This document shows positions 10,507 to 23,800 of a stretch of DNA of 50,872 bases, one piece after another. The notes under the pieces are model-generated. The model did not search any database. It saw only the letters and a program-made list of their open reading frames with translations, and was not told the origin of the DNA. The stretch's first letter is position 1. The number at the start of each line of letters is the position of its first letter. The stretch spans positions 127,228 to 178,099 of the forward strand of contig MNCI01018990.1 of NCBI GenBank assembly GCA_015680685.1. Reading direction: 5' to 3'. Both the position numbers and the translations under genes were made by a program. This DNA is from Gnetum montanum. Lineage: Eukaryota; Streptophyta; Gnetopsida; Gnetales; Gnetaceae.

Positions 10507-12907
10507 GGTGGGTGTGAGGGTGTGCTTACATTATTGGGTCAGAAGAAGGGATGTTTTTGTGGCTTGGCTTCCGATCCACTCGGCTAAGGAGCCGGTTGTA
10601 GGTTGACAGGCCTCATAGCGTTGCGTTGCTGTGGCTATGGTGGGATCTTCCCTTGCATAGGTGGAGTAGGTGGTAGCTGAGTGGGGTGCTATTGAGTAGG
10701 GATGATAGGAGAAGGTGATGGAGGATAGTAAAGATGTGGGCTTTCCCCCTGGGTGATGGAGATTATGGTCAAAAATATTCTAGGGAGTGGTAGTAACTCT
10801 AAAATATTGCATGATTGGAAGAGTCCCGCAGAGAGACCGGTTGTTGAACATAGTACCCATAGGGATCTGGCTGTCGGTAAGGGTACTGCTACCTTGGAGG
10901 TGGCATTCCCCATGCTTGTGGGTGCTGCCACTATTGGAAGTGCTCATAAGGTTGCGGTGGCGCTCCATTGGGATAATACCCTTGCTGCTGGTGGAACTAC
11001 CTTGGGTTGCCTTGTGGGTAAGGAAACCTTTGGGGTGTTTACCTCTTTGCCAAGCAAGGATTCAATGCGTACACCCTAGACTCTTGAAGATGTGACACCA
11101 CAGGACAACACCCCTTAGGATGCTCGTATTGGCATATGCCACATTCATCATCTTCCTCCGTATCAGAGATTGCAACCTGTTCTACTACAACAACTTTGCC
11201 CTTACCTTTATGATGGGTGCATTCAGCTTCCTTCTTCCTACGCTGATCACAATCATTACCTTACTCTCTAGACTCCTCTGCAATTTTCAAAACACTTTCA
11301 AATCTTTTGTCCAGAGAGTCCCACATCTTGTCAACCTTTGCCAATATTTCAGAGGAAAATTTCTGCAAGGGCAAGCTCTTTTGGTTCACCACTACATCCA
11401 GTGGTGATTCCTCCTCCTCTTCACAAAATCGGACCTCCCTCTTTCTAATGGAGGGATCCCGATTAAACTCCTCTGCACTTTCCTTCTTTCTGAGTTCCCC
11501 CTCTTCTTTGGCCACTTGCTCAATGAGGCACTGCAGTTGATGGGCTCTCAATTCTGATAATTTTCCCTAGGCGTACATGCCAAGGGTCTTTCTTATTTCA
11601 AAGTGGAGCCCATCAATGATATGGCAAAGCTATGCTCGCTAAGAGTAATCATGACCAGGGCACTGATGTAATAATGAATAGTACCTGCTCATGGCTGCAT
11701 CCAAGAGTTCATGATTCCCTTACTTCTAGCCTTAGAGTTTCCATCTCAGATTTGCCACTCTAGAGTAGGTTTGATACTTGTCATTGAAAATCTCAAGCAT
11801 CGTACTCCATCTTTTGATTGATTCTGGTTCCAAAGACCGGTACTAGCTTTCTGCTTCCTTGATGAGTGTGCAAGGGAACAACTTAAGCTTCTACCAATCA
11901 TTATCAATATTTTGTAGGGTGCAAACGTCATGGAATGCCTGCAGGTGAGTTTGCGAATCAAAATTATATCCCCCTTCAAATTTGGAAATGTTGTTCATGT
12001 CAATGCATTTGATTCGGCTATCTTTCAAGTGCCTACTGGGTATCTGAACTGCCTCGGCAATATGGAGCATGCTTCGAGTAGCCAATAATGGCTCATCTGA
12101 GTCATAGTCCTATTGAGGACCACAATGTCTATGATGATTTCAACTACCCTTCCTTTCATGATGGTGAGCCTTGCATGATTGGTCATGCGCTTTCTCCCGC
12201 TGTTCCTTTCGGTCCTTATGATCACCATCACCCTGCCCCTTTCTACCATGGTTATGATCAAAGTCAGAACTGGATGAAGGTAGAGGGAGGTGGGAGCATG
12301 GAGAAGAGGGAGAGGGATCACCACCATCCCGGTGTCGATCTCCCCCTCTACTCTGATGACAGCCTCGATCTTTCTGCCCATCTTTGCCTATGTCGTGACT
12401 TCTCTGATGTGACCCTCCATACTCTTGGGGCTCCTGGTCACTTGATTTCTTGTTCTGGATGATGGACTGAATGATCTGGTGCCTCAAAGGAAGTTTGGCT
12501 GAATGGGAATCATGAAAGATAGGCTCCCCATCATCTTGTAGCCCTTGCAAGAATAAGGGGTTACTAAATTGTTTCCCCTTCATGTGTTCATACCATTCTA
12601 CCTGCTACTGATCTCGTGCTCATTGGACCTTAGTGGGATGATAGTCCTAGTAGTCATGGTCCTCCATGATGTGCTCCACACCGCGGTTTTAGATGCCTAG
12701 TCTAGCAAGATTGTGAAACAACATTCTAGGAGCTGATTGGTTAGGCAGTAGTATGATGTTGCCTTCCATGTCCCACCATCGTGAATGTTCATCCTGATGT
12801 AGGATGAAGGTGAAGTTGGGGACATATTCATCAGGATGCGTGTAGACCACTCGACATTCTTGCAGCACCAATGGGTTGGATTCGTCTCTCTTGTGAGAAG
12901 AAGACAT
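10507..12907 (-). pseudogene. gag: gag of element A
   Basis: The start is ATG 12907 (MSSSHKRDESN), chosen because the plus-strand homologue in C starts with MSSS at the same place, although an in-frame ATG lies seven codons upstream. Regions: an N-terminal block with VVYTHPDEYVPNFTFILHQ; a His/Arg/Asp/Ser-rich linker (about 12440-12150); a Retrotrans_gag-like core (FEGGYNFDSQTHLQAFHDV, then KRWSTMLEIFNDKYQTY); an acidic and coiled region (about 11550-11260); a Cys/His cluster CGICQYEHPKGCC; and a Pro/Gln/Tyr-rich tail. The frame is constant from 12907 to about 11090 with scattered stops, then shifts before the protease. It would have formed the particle shell. Confidence 0.85.
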
Positions 12908-13052
12908 GTTGGATGTTAGATAATCCACTATTTGGTGTACCTTACTTTTTGCTTAATCCAACTAGCATGCATAAATTTTACTATCCTGGGTCTATTCCAA
13001 CGACATGAATGATAATTTCACTAAGGTTAAATGATGCATGTAAGACTAATAG

Positions 13053-13070
13053 TCCCCGGCAACGATGCCA
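13053..13070 (-). other. Primer binding site of element A, tRNA-Asp type
   Basis: On the minus strand TGGCATCGTTGCCGGGGA lies one base inside the 5' LTR. The complement of the 3' end of plant tRNA-Asp is TGGCGCCGTTGCCGGGGA; the two differ at two positions (GC to AT). tRNA-Asp priming is typical of Athila-like elements. Confidence 0.8.
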
Positions 13071-13071
13071 A

Positions 13072-13962
13072 TGATGAACGGCTAGGTACCCCTATGCCCA
13101 ACCATGCGAATCACGGGCGTTCACACGTGACTCTATCGAATTCTGTAGACTGTAAGCACTTAACATACACCAAACCTTTAACCAACAAAACCCTTTGTTA
13201 GAATGGTCGTTGTCCTCTCAACCTCAATTGTGATGTTCTGATTACGATGGTTAAGTGAGATTGACGATGGCTTTTTACTTTATCTTCTAGCACCTAATTC
13301 TCATAATGGAAAGTAAGGAATGAAATGTTATGTAATCTATAACTATCCTAATCTAGGTACTAACTCTTCCTCGCATAAGTATCCGATCCTGTCTTCTATG
13401 CATATCCTAAGCATCCCCTAACCACTACTGGGTTACCAGACGTTAAGCATCATTGGGTTGCCAAGCATTGGGTTTATGTTTGAGATGGTACTTATGGTTC
13501 CTACAAACTATAAACGAGCGATAGCAATTAAAATAATAACAAGAGAAACTTAAGGAACTATTAAAACATAGAAATATTAAACTATTAAATGCATTAAATG
13601 ACTAAGTCCAATTGCTACAAGGAATGATTGAAAAGCTCATCTTTATTGTCGTTCATGCCAATGGGCTCAGGTACATCAACGCTCGAATAAAGAGCTGGAC
13701 ACCTTTCTTACAACTACTGTGGGCACTTGGAAAATATTCTAACTCTTGTGGAAACAAACTGCAAGAGCTTCGCTACAACTGACAAAAAGGCACCTAGGTG
13801 TGGCGGGAGCCCACTTATTTATAGGCTGAAATAGGTGTTGTGTAAATGGGGCCACGTTGACGCGTGGAAGGATGCATCGACAGGGCCGCATCGATGCAAC
13901 TGCGTATACAGGGTCCTGTATACGTGGCCTAGTAAACACAACAACCATCTAGCACTTCATCA
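13072..13962 (-). repeat. 5' LTR of element A
   Basis: This LTR is 891 bases, delimited by TGATGA (13072) and TCATCA (ending 13962). It has a TATA box complement TATTTATA at 13816-13823 and a U3 with GCGTATAC-type words downstream to about 13930. It is flanked by the primer binding site on the inside and by ACATC, the imperfect target duplication, at 13963-13967. Confidence 0.9.
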
Positions 13963-13967
13963 ACATC

Positions 13968-15130
13968 CATTCCAAACCTACTATAGATAAAAAGATAATT
14001 GAAGGGGAAGGGGGGAGGGGTGTGGCACGAGGGTGTGGGGGGGCGGGGGTAGGGGGTATTGGACCCCAAAAAAATTAATAGTGAGCAAATAAAATTCATA
14101 GTACATCACAAGCTTGATACTAAATAGACATCATCAAATATATATATTAAACAACCTTACAATTGATACATTGAAAAAATAAGTAAAGAAAAAAATTAAC
14201 TGTTAGTAGGGAGTAAGGTCTGAGTCTTAACAAAATTCATATCACTTTTTAACATCCATGCTTGAAATTAAAATAGCAAAAGGATTTGAGATAAGGAGTT
14301 GTGATTTAATACCAATATTTATATTAAAGTAAGAAAGTGGTACCACTTGTGGAAGGTCTTTACCTTGTCACTTGCTATTAATCTTATGTTGAGAATCTTC
14401 ACCATCAACTATAACTTTTTTTTCGACACCAATTTTAATCTTTGAATTAATAGTATTCTTGTTAGATATGAAAAATTTGCCTTATGAGCTATTTGTGTGG
14501 GTTGCTTAATACTTTTTCTAGTATTAGTAAAAATATGCACTAGAGCTTGTATCTTCTCTAGATTCTTTATTACCAATTGATCATTTTTATCATTGACATT
14601 AACTTAATTTTTTGTATCTTCAACTTCAACACATTTTTTTCTTTGCTTTAGACTTTTTTTTTGTTGAGTAGAAAAGGACAAGTATTAAAAAAATTTTCTT
14701 GATGATAGCCAAAGTTGAAATTATTAGAAATATTATAATATATGTAATTGACTAAATATAAGTCTTTCATGATGCTTATTATACCAATTCGTTTTTATGA
14801 TTGAGAAGCTTAATTTCAATAAAAAAAACATCTACGAAAATCAAAATCTATAAAAATAGACTCTATATGCTTAAATCAATGGAAGATTATATAACTTGAC
14901 AAAAAAATGAACTTTAGCATATTATTTTGATTGAACATCCAAATTTAGAGCCCACTTATGAATGATCAATACTACCTATTTATGTATAAAAGATCCTATA
15001 GTTAAGGCATGGTGCACCATTGAAGCATTGCCTAATTCAATACGTATAAAAAATAAGAATAATACCTAGCATAAAGAACTTGGATGTCATGTTTTTTCAT
15101 CACATCATTTAATTGGGAAATAAAACTTCA
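13968..15130 (-). pseudogene. Degraded LINE-ORF1-like copy, inverted relative to 40140-41900
   Basis: Read on the minus strand, this matches 40140-41900 block by block, beginning near AATGATGTGATGAAAAAACA (15130 side) and passing GTCAAGTTATATAATC, AGATGTTTTTTTTATTGAAA, ATAGTTGATGGTGAAGATTC and TTTCAAGCATGGATGTTAAA near 14260. It lacks about 650 bases of the right-hand copy (between about 40400 and 41050) and has no open frame. It also lacks the SINE found in the right copy, so it shows the empty site. Bases 15131-15440 are AT-rich with nothing recognisable. Confidence 0.65.
13998..14060 (+). repeat. G-rich tract with quadruplex potential
   Basis: Several runs of four to seven G, ending in GGTATTGGACCCC. 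On the minus strand this reads GGGGTCCAATACCCC, close to the 3' tail of the LINE near 42265-42285 (GGGGTCCGACACCCC). It therefore probably marks the 3' end of the retroposed copy that follows, rather than random low complexity. Confidence 0.6.
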
Positions 15131-15439
15131 ATTATAGTAACCCAAAATTTAAATGAACATATATTGTGATGAAAGATCAAAAACCAATAGGTTATATACA
15201 TCATCAAGAAGAGAAAAATCTATTTTCTAAGTTATAACATCACTAGAAGAAGGTGTTATAACGTTTTTCTTACCAACTTGTAAATCTATATTTTGAGAAT
15301 CAATAGAAATTTCTACATCAATAAAAGAAGCAGAAATTTCAACATTAGTTGAATAAGATAAAAGTAATATAGAATCTCCTATAGGAGAATTATAGAGAAA
15401 TAAAATCTCTTACAAAAAAATTAAAGAATGAAAATTAGA

Positions 15440-15573
15440 TTTGTTGAAAGAAATTAAATTCATTGGAGAAACATCAAATGCATTGAAAAAATCATATTCA
15501 TTGAAGATATATCAGATCCATTGAAAAAACATTAGATTCCTTGAAAAAAATCAAATCTATTGAAAAACATTAG
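15440..15573. repeat. Degenerate short tandem repeat
   Basis: About six imperfect units of 20-25 bases built on CATTGAAAAAACATCAGAT: for example CATTGAAAAAATCATATT, CATTGAAGATATATCAGATC and CATTGAAAAAACATTAGATT. It lies directly before the old LTR. Confidence 0.6.
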
Positions 15574-15580
15574 ACACTTA

Positions 15581-17014
15581 TGATGTTGGGATTTCTAATT
15601 AGGATAACTTGAGGCAATTTTTATGCTACGAAGTGGTCCTTCTAGTACTAATGAAACATGTTTTGTTGTTTACTCCGATGTCGAGTATGTGACATTAGGA
15701 CCTTGGTATAATGTTGCATGTGTGACATCAGGGTGTATACCCCAAGTCTATAAATACCATGCCTAGGCTCCAGTTTGATAGTCAATTTTTGGTCATTTTT
15801 AGTTAGAGTAGTGAAGCTCTTGCAATTTATTTTCCTTAGGGTTAAAATATTTTTTGAGTGCCCGTAGAAGGAGTCTAAAGTGTGTACGGTTCTTTGTTTG
15901 AGCATTGATGTACTTGAGCGTAACAATGTGACATAGAATAAAATGAACTCTTTTGAGAATATCTAGGTAATAGACATTAGTTTTCAATCTACTCTACCCT
16001 TATTCTTGTTGTAGGTGATTACATCCATAAAATATAAAATGATAAAAATTTATATACCTCAATGATGAGCTGCGATATCGTGTATCTTCTATAAATAAGA
16101 GGTGGCACCCTTTGTTCAAGGGTAGTAAGACTTAGACCCTTAGCTAGATTCTTACAGTTTAGTCATTCTAGAGTTAGAATAATTTCTGTGTGCTCGCAGT
16201 AGGAGGCATAGAGTGAATGGATCTTTATTTAAGCAATTTTTACCTGAGCACACATTTGTGTACAGTAATAAAGACAAAATTTATGATAAACCTTGCAGCA
16301 TACAGACTAACCTAATTAGTAATTAATTATGTTGAATGTTTAATGCTTTCCTAGCTAATTAATCTCTCTCTCAACCTTTGATCCTCTTAGTTAAGTACAC
16401 TCAGTATGATCGCTTCGAGCATGCGTGTAGTACTTGGTAACCTAGTAACGAGTAGCATTTGGTAATCCCAGTAGCGTTGCATTGGTTCAAGATGTGTACA
16501 GAAAGTGGGAATGGATACTGGTGTTAGGAACATTTAGAACTTAGTTAATGAATAGTTAATATAAGTTAGTCCCTTAGTTCTCTCTCCCTTTCCTTTATTA
16601 GCATAAGACATAAAAAATATAAAAGTTATAAAAATCATATACCTCAAGCTTACTTAACCATACAACTGTGACAATACAAGTAAGTTTGGAAAGACAACGA
16701 TTGATTAACCCTGAGTGTTCAATTAAGGCACGTAAGCACTTAGTCCTTGGAGTTCGACCAAATCATGTGTGACACGCTCGTATTCGTATGGTTGAGTGTA
16801 GGGGTACCTCGTCACTCATCACTCAATTACCCTTAAACCATACCCTTGAGCCTCACAAGTGTAATTGGGAAGACAACAAACATTCTCAACGTTGTTTCAC
16901 TTCCTAGAGAAACTAGTATACAAGATAACTATAGGTCCACAGAATTTGACTAGATCACATGTAACACCTTAGTGATTCGTATGGTTAGGCATAGCGGTAC
17001 CTCATTGCTTATCA
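15581..17014 (+). repeat. Old LTR of the same family, split by a younger solo LTR
   Basis: Two pieces, 15581-16062 and about 16822-17014, read together as one divergent LTR. It starts near TGATGTTGGG, with a TATA box CTATAAATA near 15750, then GTGCCCGTAGAAGGAGTCT and TGTTTGAGCA as in the B/C LTRs, then ATATACCTCAA. After the insertion it continues with ACCATACCCTTGAGCC and ends near CGGTACCTCATTGCTTATCA. No primer site follows at 17015 and no matching target duplication was found, so it may be an old solo or partial LTR. The left limit is approximate. Confidence 0.65.
16063..16821 (+). mobile_element. Solo LTR with perfect target duplication
   Basis: A 759-base LTR starting TGATGAGCTGCGATATCG and ending GTCACTCATCA, with a TATA box at 16090-16097. 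Flanks are CTCAA at 16058-16062 and CTCAA at 16822-16826, a perfect 5-base duplication. There is no internal region, so unequal recombination between two LTRs left this copy. Its U3 is shorter than in B and C: only one GATATCG palindrome precedes the TATA box. Confidence 0.9.
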
Positions 17015-19504
17015 AGTACATAGGTTATTCTCCAAGGTAATTCCCATCCATAATAAGATAATTTCCTAGGAGTAAACCACTAGAAAAGCTTTCTATTTCA
17101 ACTTTTTTTGCCTATGTCTCATGGACAAATTCTATAGTCAAGTCAATCTATCACCTTTAACAATGGGAGTAACTCACTAGTACCTTTATAACAATAGTAT
17201 AAGCCCTTCCACTCATTGTATTTGTGATGGGGATCATAAAGAAAGATTGTATCATCTAAATAAACACATCATGCATGCCTACTTTGTATCCAAAGGGATG
17301 ATGTAGTGCTTGACTTAATGATCTATTGGGTTACCTCAACCTAGCTACTAAGGTTTCTTTCAACCTCTATAACATCTTATGTTACTTGGTCATCTTGTTA
17401 ATCGAGCGTGATTGGTTCAACTAGTTCTCTATAATCCTTAACTTAACCTTCTTGTGTTTCCCATTGGCAAGATTATCTTACTAATGAATAAGATATATAA
17501 GTAAGTGTAATTGATTTCTCTTGGAATTATGAGACAACATGAACTAGTAACTAATAACATACAAGGATACCACCTCTTGGGTCTCTACTAGGTTTTTGTG
17601 CTGCTTAACCTTACTCAAATTAAAGAGAATTATCACTCTCTTTATGAAAGACTATGAAACTTTGGTGTAATGAGTATTGGGAAGCCTAAGCTACTATTAT
17701 TAGCATGATACTTTAACTATTGTAGTTAAGTCATATGATCAAATGTCGTTATGGTTCTAAGTTGAAGGCATCACAATAGTCAAATCTAGTTGATCATAGA
17801 ATGATTTGTCTTTACTTTCAAGATGGATTGATCAAAATCCCTCCTTTAGCAAATGCGATTAGGCATGACAGTAAGGATCTAATCTAAAATAAGGTCTTGC
17901 AAGATTCATGTGAATAGAAAAATTGACATGATGCTTCAAAGATTTAATGATCTCTACTCTAGGTACCACACCAAGAGTTACTTAATATAGTTAATAGTAC
18001 AAGGACTAAAAGCAAGGAAAACTAGGGAATAGATATAGATATCCTACCTTACCTTACTTAACTTGACTCACCTTACTCGAAAGTAAAGCAATACTTAATA
18101 GTGCAATGAGTACATCCTCCTATCCTACCTCCTCTTAATTCTAGCAATTATTACTTAGAGGCATGAATGAATGGAAGAGCAAGCTAAGTTAGCAAGAACT
18201 AATGTTCCTATAAATGAACTTTGATATAAACCTAGATAGGGTTGGTATGAGTTAGAAATAAGAGTTTGGCAAAGATACTTGTGTAGATCCTATCATAAGC
18301 ATCTTAGTAAGTGGAGGGTGGGGGAGGGGAGGAAGGGATGAGGGGAAATGGTAACTTGCTAAGAAAGGGTCAACAACCTTACAAAAGTGATTAATTCTTT
18401 TGTAACTCACTAGGGGTAACTAATCATTCTCCATGGTGGAACTAGTCATTCCACACCAAAGGATATGAATAGCTCACTTGCTAGACATGAATAGGTTCTC
18501 CACCTCACTCTAGTTCTTACACCAGAGAAAGCCTACTCTAGGCAATCCTATCTTTATTAAATAAGGTATCATCCATACTCCTATAGTTTACCCTAACCTA
18601 TGGAGAACTTAGCATTTAGAACTTAGCCTTTACTTGGTACACCATTTTATGGGATGGTTTCTTTAATAAATATACATTTAACACCTTGCATTCTTGAACC
18701 CCTAATCTATCTTTAAATTTTATTGATCTTTGGTTGATTTAGCTCTTGTGGATGACTTGATCTCATTGCCTTATAAATATATTATTGTGTGTTCCATTAT
18801 ATTAGCAAAACCTTTTAATTAAATTTCCTTGTATTATTATGACCTTCCTTTTTGAAAATATTTCTCTTTTAAATTCTTGTTTTTGTATCAATTAGAATAT
18901 TTTATTAATATTATTTAATTAAGCTTTTGGATTTGAATGTTGTTGATTTCTTGGTGTTTCTTGCTAAGAACAGGTTGATGGAAGATGACACATGTTATGA
19001 TCTAGCAAATGGGGATTTTGAAAAATATCATATTTTCATTAAACTTTCTTAAAGCTTTTCTTCTATTTTCTTTTCTATGAGAACTAGGACTTTTCTATTA
19101 TTTACCATACTCTTATTTGAACTTTTTAAATTATCATGAATTTAATGAAGGAGATAATCCATTATAAGCCATTGTTGCTATATTGGCTAAAGGTTTGTAA
19201 TCATGTGTTTAATTAAGAGTTTTTATCTCTCATCCATCAATTGCTTTTACTTCTTGGTTATTTCTTCCTCTCTTATGGTGATCCAGACTATTGGTATTTA
19301 CCTTTGTGTGTTACATACCAACTTTGTTGTAGTTTAGCTTGTTAAGGTAGAGTAACTTGCTCAAGTTTTGTTTCTTTGTATATTTTTAATGATTCAATTA
19401 TTGTTTTGTTATTACCATGGTTATCATCATTGTTTTCGAAATTTCCAATGAATGTTGTCTTTTTATTATTTTGTGGCTGATTTTTCCTTTTTCTTGACTG
19501 AACA

Positions 19505-19621
19505 AGACATCTTAAAGGTTAGGGAGATGTCTTTTTTGAAGTACTGAGAGTTACAAAGAGACATCTTTCTAGTAGAGAAGATGTTTACTAGGCAAGATAA
19601 GATGTCTTGCAAGAGACATCT
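19505..19621. repeat. Cluster of direct and inverted AGACATCT / AGATGTCT words
   Basis: AGACATCT occurs at 19505-19512, 19559-19566 and 19614-19621; its complement AGATGTCT at 19525-19532 and 19600-19607. The last pair can form a hairpin with a 6-base loop. The arrangement recalls the palindrome clusters of LTR U3 regions, but the family is different. Confidence 0.5.
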
Positions 19622-20699
19622 ATCCTACTAGGGCTATTCCAAAAGCCATCCAAATTGAATTTTGAAGCCTTGTTATCTACTTAAATAGGTTCCCTTTGAT
19701 CCTAAAACACCTTGAACTCATTAAAAATATCCAAATACACCCAAATCAAGTAAAACATACCATTTTTTGATCTTCTTATGGTTGCTATTTTCTTTTCTAT
19801 TTTATGTTGTTCTTATGATCTTTGAAGCATTTTTGACCTTCCATGTCTCATTGTGATCTCTTAATGGTGCATTTCAATTGGATCGATGGGTAGTTATTGT
19901 GGGAAGTCTAGGTTGGCCTCTAGAACTTAATCCATGTTGCCTATGATTGTATCTTAGGTAGCCATATTTGAGTGTAAATGGGTAGGCATTGTGGAGGGTA
20001 GGGTTGGCTTCATTGGTTAATCCATGTTACCTATGATTACGCTTAGATTGTGACATTGGAAAAGCATCGTGGGAGAACTGTTTAGCCAATTAGTGTCTAC
20101 TTACATCACTTGTGAATTTCATGTGGCTGGTATTCTTGACACAAATCTAAAGGGTAGATAATCCATATGAATGTGTTTCTAGTTTGATCCATCCAAGATT
20201 AGGTGAGGTTGGTTAACTAGTCCTTGAGAAGGATTACTGACAACATCTAAGAAAGATGAGACCTTTGTAGACTAATAGTTCTTATGCATGATTGATTCAA
20301 ATACATTCTTGATTTACCTATCTCTTAAGATTTTGTGGATATCATAGTTTTGGATTTGGATTTTGGTATTTAATCTCATGGACATTGAGATGGCTTCTTG
20401 TGCAACTTATGCCTTGTCTTTTAGCTTGTTCTAGGTACACCAAGGTGGTTAGCTCTACTAGAAGGTTTCTAATCCTTCTTGTATATGTGGATGTAGATCC
20501 AAGTGGTAGGAGCTAAGAGCTTAACAGTGATGAAGTGGGATCTTTGGGGCTTTTTTTTTTATGTTTTCATATTTTGACTATATTGTTATGAGATTTGATA
20601 TGTTTGAGTTTTTGTAATGGTGGATTTTATCAACTCTCTTTTGAGGCTATGAACTTATTATGTTATGTTATGATGGATTATGATTAATGAAATTATTGC

Positions 20700-20871
20700 T
20701 TAAAGCACTGCGATGTGAATTTTAGTTTTACCCTACACTTTGATTAAGATTTATAATGCTTATGGTGATCATTCTTTTTTGGTTTTAAGCATTATGATGT
20801 CACACACCTAAGTAATAAGTTTTGCATAATTAAACTTGGATTGTTTAAGTATGAAATTTTAGGGTGTGACA
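20700..20871 (-). repeat. Possible LTR edge of a different gypsy family
   Basis: The plus strand ends ATTTTAGGGTGTGACA at 20871, so the minus strand starts TGTCACACCCTAAAAT, a start common in plant Ty3/gypsy LTRs of the Tekay/Del type. A second GATGTCACACACC lies at about 20790. The other end and any partner LTR were not found, so only the edge is proposed. Confidence 0.3.
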
Positions 20872-23800
20872 ATACATAAATATTATTATGTAGGATATGT
20901 AGTTAGTACATGGTAGTTGTAAGGCTAAACAAACCTCTAGGAGATCTAGCCAATTTAACTTAAATCCTGTTTTATTTCCTTATGTAGATACTGATAAAGG
21001 CATAAGCAACTAAGCTTGATGTGTTTAAGCCAGCTCATTCTTGGATGATCATTGAAGAATAACTCTTAAGAGAAAGAGTTGTACTAACCCGCCTAATTAG
21101 GAAGTTAGCCTTATTGAGGTAATCCCACTCCAAAATTTAGGATGATGAAAGGCACCAAGGAATAGGAGAGGTTACATGATAAGGAACATGAAAGAGAAGT
21201 TAGCTAGAAAAAAGTGTTGGTTTTACAAAGTTTGGATGTAGTAAGTAAAATATGATAGTAGTAGGGGATTTTTTTGCAAGGGTTCACTCAATGAAGCCAC
21301 TTCCTACTTTTCAAAAACTAGCATGGGCATACTTAGGTTAAAGTGAAGAGAAACAAAGTGCTATGACTATTATTGAATAATCCAGTGTTGTGCATTATCA
21401 TGCTTAGGTAAATACCATAGTATAATGCATTATCATGCTACCACCAACCAATATGCATTAATAATAAATGCTTTAACTACAAGAGTTATGTATACAAAAG
21501 AAACCCTATAGTCATGGTTTAGTACTTAAGTTTAAGTTTATTTACTTAAAATAAGAACATAGGAGGCTGCTAAGTACAATTGTCAGCTTACACATATGAT
21601 TTAGTTATTTAAGGGTAGGGATAGAACAATGGTAGAGGATTTAATAATGAATGATAGTAGATAGAAAAACTACTTGGTGCCAAGGGGTTGCCTCAAAAAT
21701 AGAATCCATTAGCCTATTTTAGGAGATAAAAAGGAACTCAATAATATATCACATTATTTGATTCACACTATTTGGTAACTTCTTGTAGCAAAATGAGTTA
21801 ACTTATTTTTTATACTTTACCTAGAAATCCATTAAGTACTAGGCTTTCCATCTCTTAAAAATCCTTTTATGTGATAGTTGGATTTCTACCTTCCCTCTTG
21901 TTATCCTTAGGGATAATCCAAGGTGTAGGCCTTTCTCTTTACCCTCAATATGTTTTGTTTTACTCTCTAAACTAAATCCTTATATTCAAATAACATATTT
22001 TTTTAACTCTTTATTCTTTCTTGTTTGTTGTAATTATTGTGTCATTGGATAGCAAAGGAACTTCTACCTATTTCTACACAATCTACACCTTCCTTATCCT
22101 TGATAGAAGTACTTAGATATTGTAGTATTAAGTTCATTATTGGGTTGAAAAATTTATATTTCCTTAGTGTTTATATCAACTTGTCACGTGGAACCTTCTA
22201 AAGGCAACTTACCATCTTCATCAATATTACCTTGTCTACATTCTTCTATTTTGATAGTTTTAGAAAGTAGGTGATGCATGCCTTTCTTGGGTAGAATCCT
22301 TGGAAGGAAGAAGCCATCGAGTGGTTAAAGGTTCATGATAAGGATAGGTGAAGGGCTCTACTTGATTTTTTAAAGATGGAAGCGTTAGCAACCTCATTCC
22401 AAGCTTTCTTGAAGCTTTTTGGACATATCTACAATACATTTAATTCCACTAGAATTTGCCAGTTCATAAATCTAGTTTAGAATGTCTCACTATCTGAGGT
22501 ATGATAACCTCCAGTGTTCATGAATTAGCATCATTTTAACACTACCTATTTAATTTTATTTAAATTCATCAAAGTGCTTTGCACCATAGACTTCCCCAAC
22601 TATCTTTGATAAATGCAATCTTGTCAAAACCAAAATAATGTGGAGTGGAAGTAGTGATATTACATTCAAAATAATTAACCATGATTTTGAAATAATATTA
22701 GAATCACTATCACCAGTTCTATTGGAATCACTATTATGATTCTACTTCCATACCTCACTTAAAGGCTCTCACTTATTTTGACCAATACCCATGTGAAAAA
22801 AAATCTACTTTTTGGGCAGGTGGAGAATAGATTTGTGCTTGAGCAACTTGTTATGTGGCTACTTGGCTTCATAAGATAGATGGGGTACACCAATTTTTGT
22901 CAATTAACTATGAATAATTCATTAGTTTTCTAGTAATGGACATGAACCCTACCACCCTTATTTTCTCCACAATAATGGCCTAGGAATATAGAAGAAAGTA
23001 AATCTATCCTATATTTACTTTTCATAATTTTCATAATGTATATTTTCATATGCATTGTAAGAAATCAAAGAAGGGGAAGGAATGAAGTAAAACATAGTTG
23101 AGATATGTTAGTAACTCCAATGACCATAGGAAGTTACACTAGAAGGAGGGGCAACTTTTGTTCACTTTGAATTTTAACTTTAACTTCCCTAAATCCTAGT
23201 CCTTTGGGGATAAGAGCAACTTGTTGGCTTGTATGTTCATCACAAAGCTAGTTCTTCCTAGGAACCCATTGAGAGTTACCTCTCAAACCCTAGATCTTAG
23301 ATTGAGGAGTTACCCTTGATCCTCAAACATGCAACCTAGGTAAGCATGAAAGCAAACCTAGGTCACCTAATATATGATGATTTTATTGCATGAAATGATA
23401 CATGTGATTGGGATAGTTTAAAAAAATATTTTTCTAGTAGAAACACTATGCTGGGTGTCCTTCTTGAGATTTAATATAAATCCATATTAGTATTCCTAAG
23501 CTTACACGTAATATTGAATATTAAAGTGATTGGAGTGATAAAAACCTATCACTAATGATCATAGGTGTGGTACATTAACAGAAGAATAAATAAGTGAGGG
23601 ATTTCAACAACTAGTTACAGAAAGAATATATTTTTTCTCCTAGTAACCTAATCCACCTCTTATTTTGGGAGCACAAGAACTATTAATGCCCTAAGACTAA
23701 TGAGATGAAAATTTTCCTTCTAATGGTGGACTACCCTGAGTTTTTTTTAATAAACTTTGAGTGTAACTCGATTGTCATCACCCACTTACTAGTATGGTTC

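Larger units (their letters stand above)
880..13962 (-). mobile_element. Element A: complete Ty3/gypsy LTR retrotransposon, Athila-like
   Basis: A 13.1 kb element on the minus strand. Order in its own sense: 5' LTR (13962-13072), primer binding site, gag (from 12907), protease, reverse transcriptase, RNase H, integrase, a long conserved non-coding stretch, a third long coding frame (4881 to about 2026), polypurine tract, 3' LTR (1783-880). The LTRs start TGATGA and end TCATCA on either strand, and differ from each other at very roughly 7 percent of positions over the first 300 bases by eye. The near tRNA-Asp primer site, absence of a chromodomain and a 3' extra frame favour the Athila-like branch. 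Every coding frame carries stops, so it is not autonomous today, but it has all parts that B and C lack and could represent their former helper. Confidence 0.9.

Noticed and set aside
15440-15573. CRISPR-like array
   Set aside because: The repeats are imperfect, adjacent and without unique spacers; this is a plant minisatellite-like stretch.
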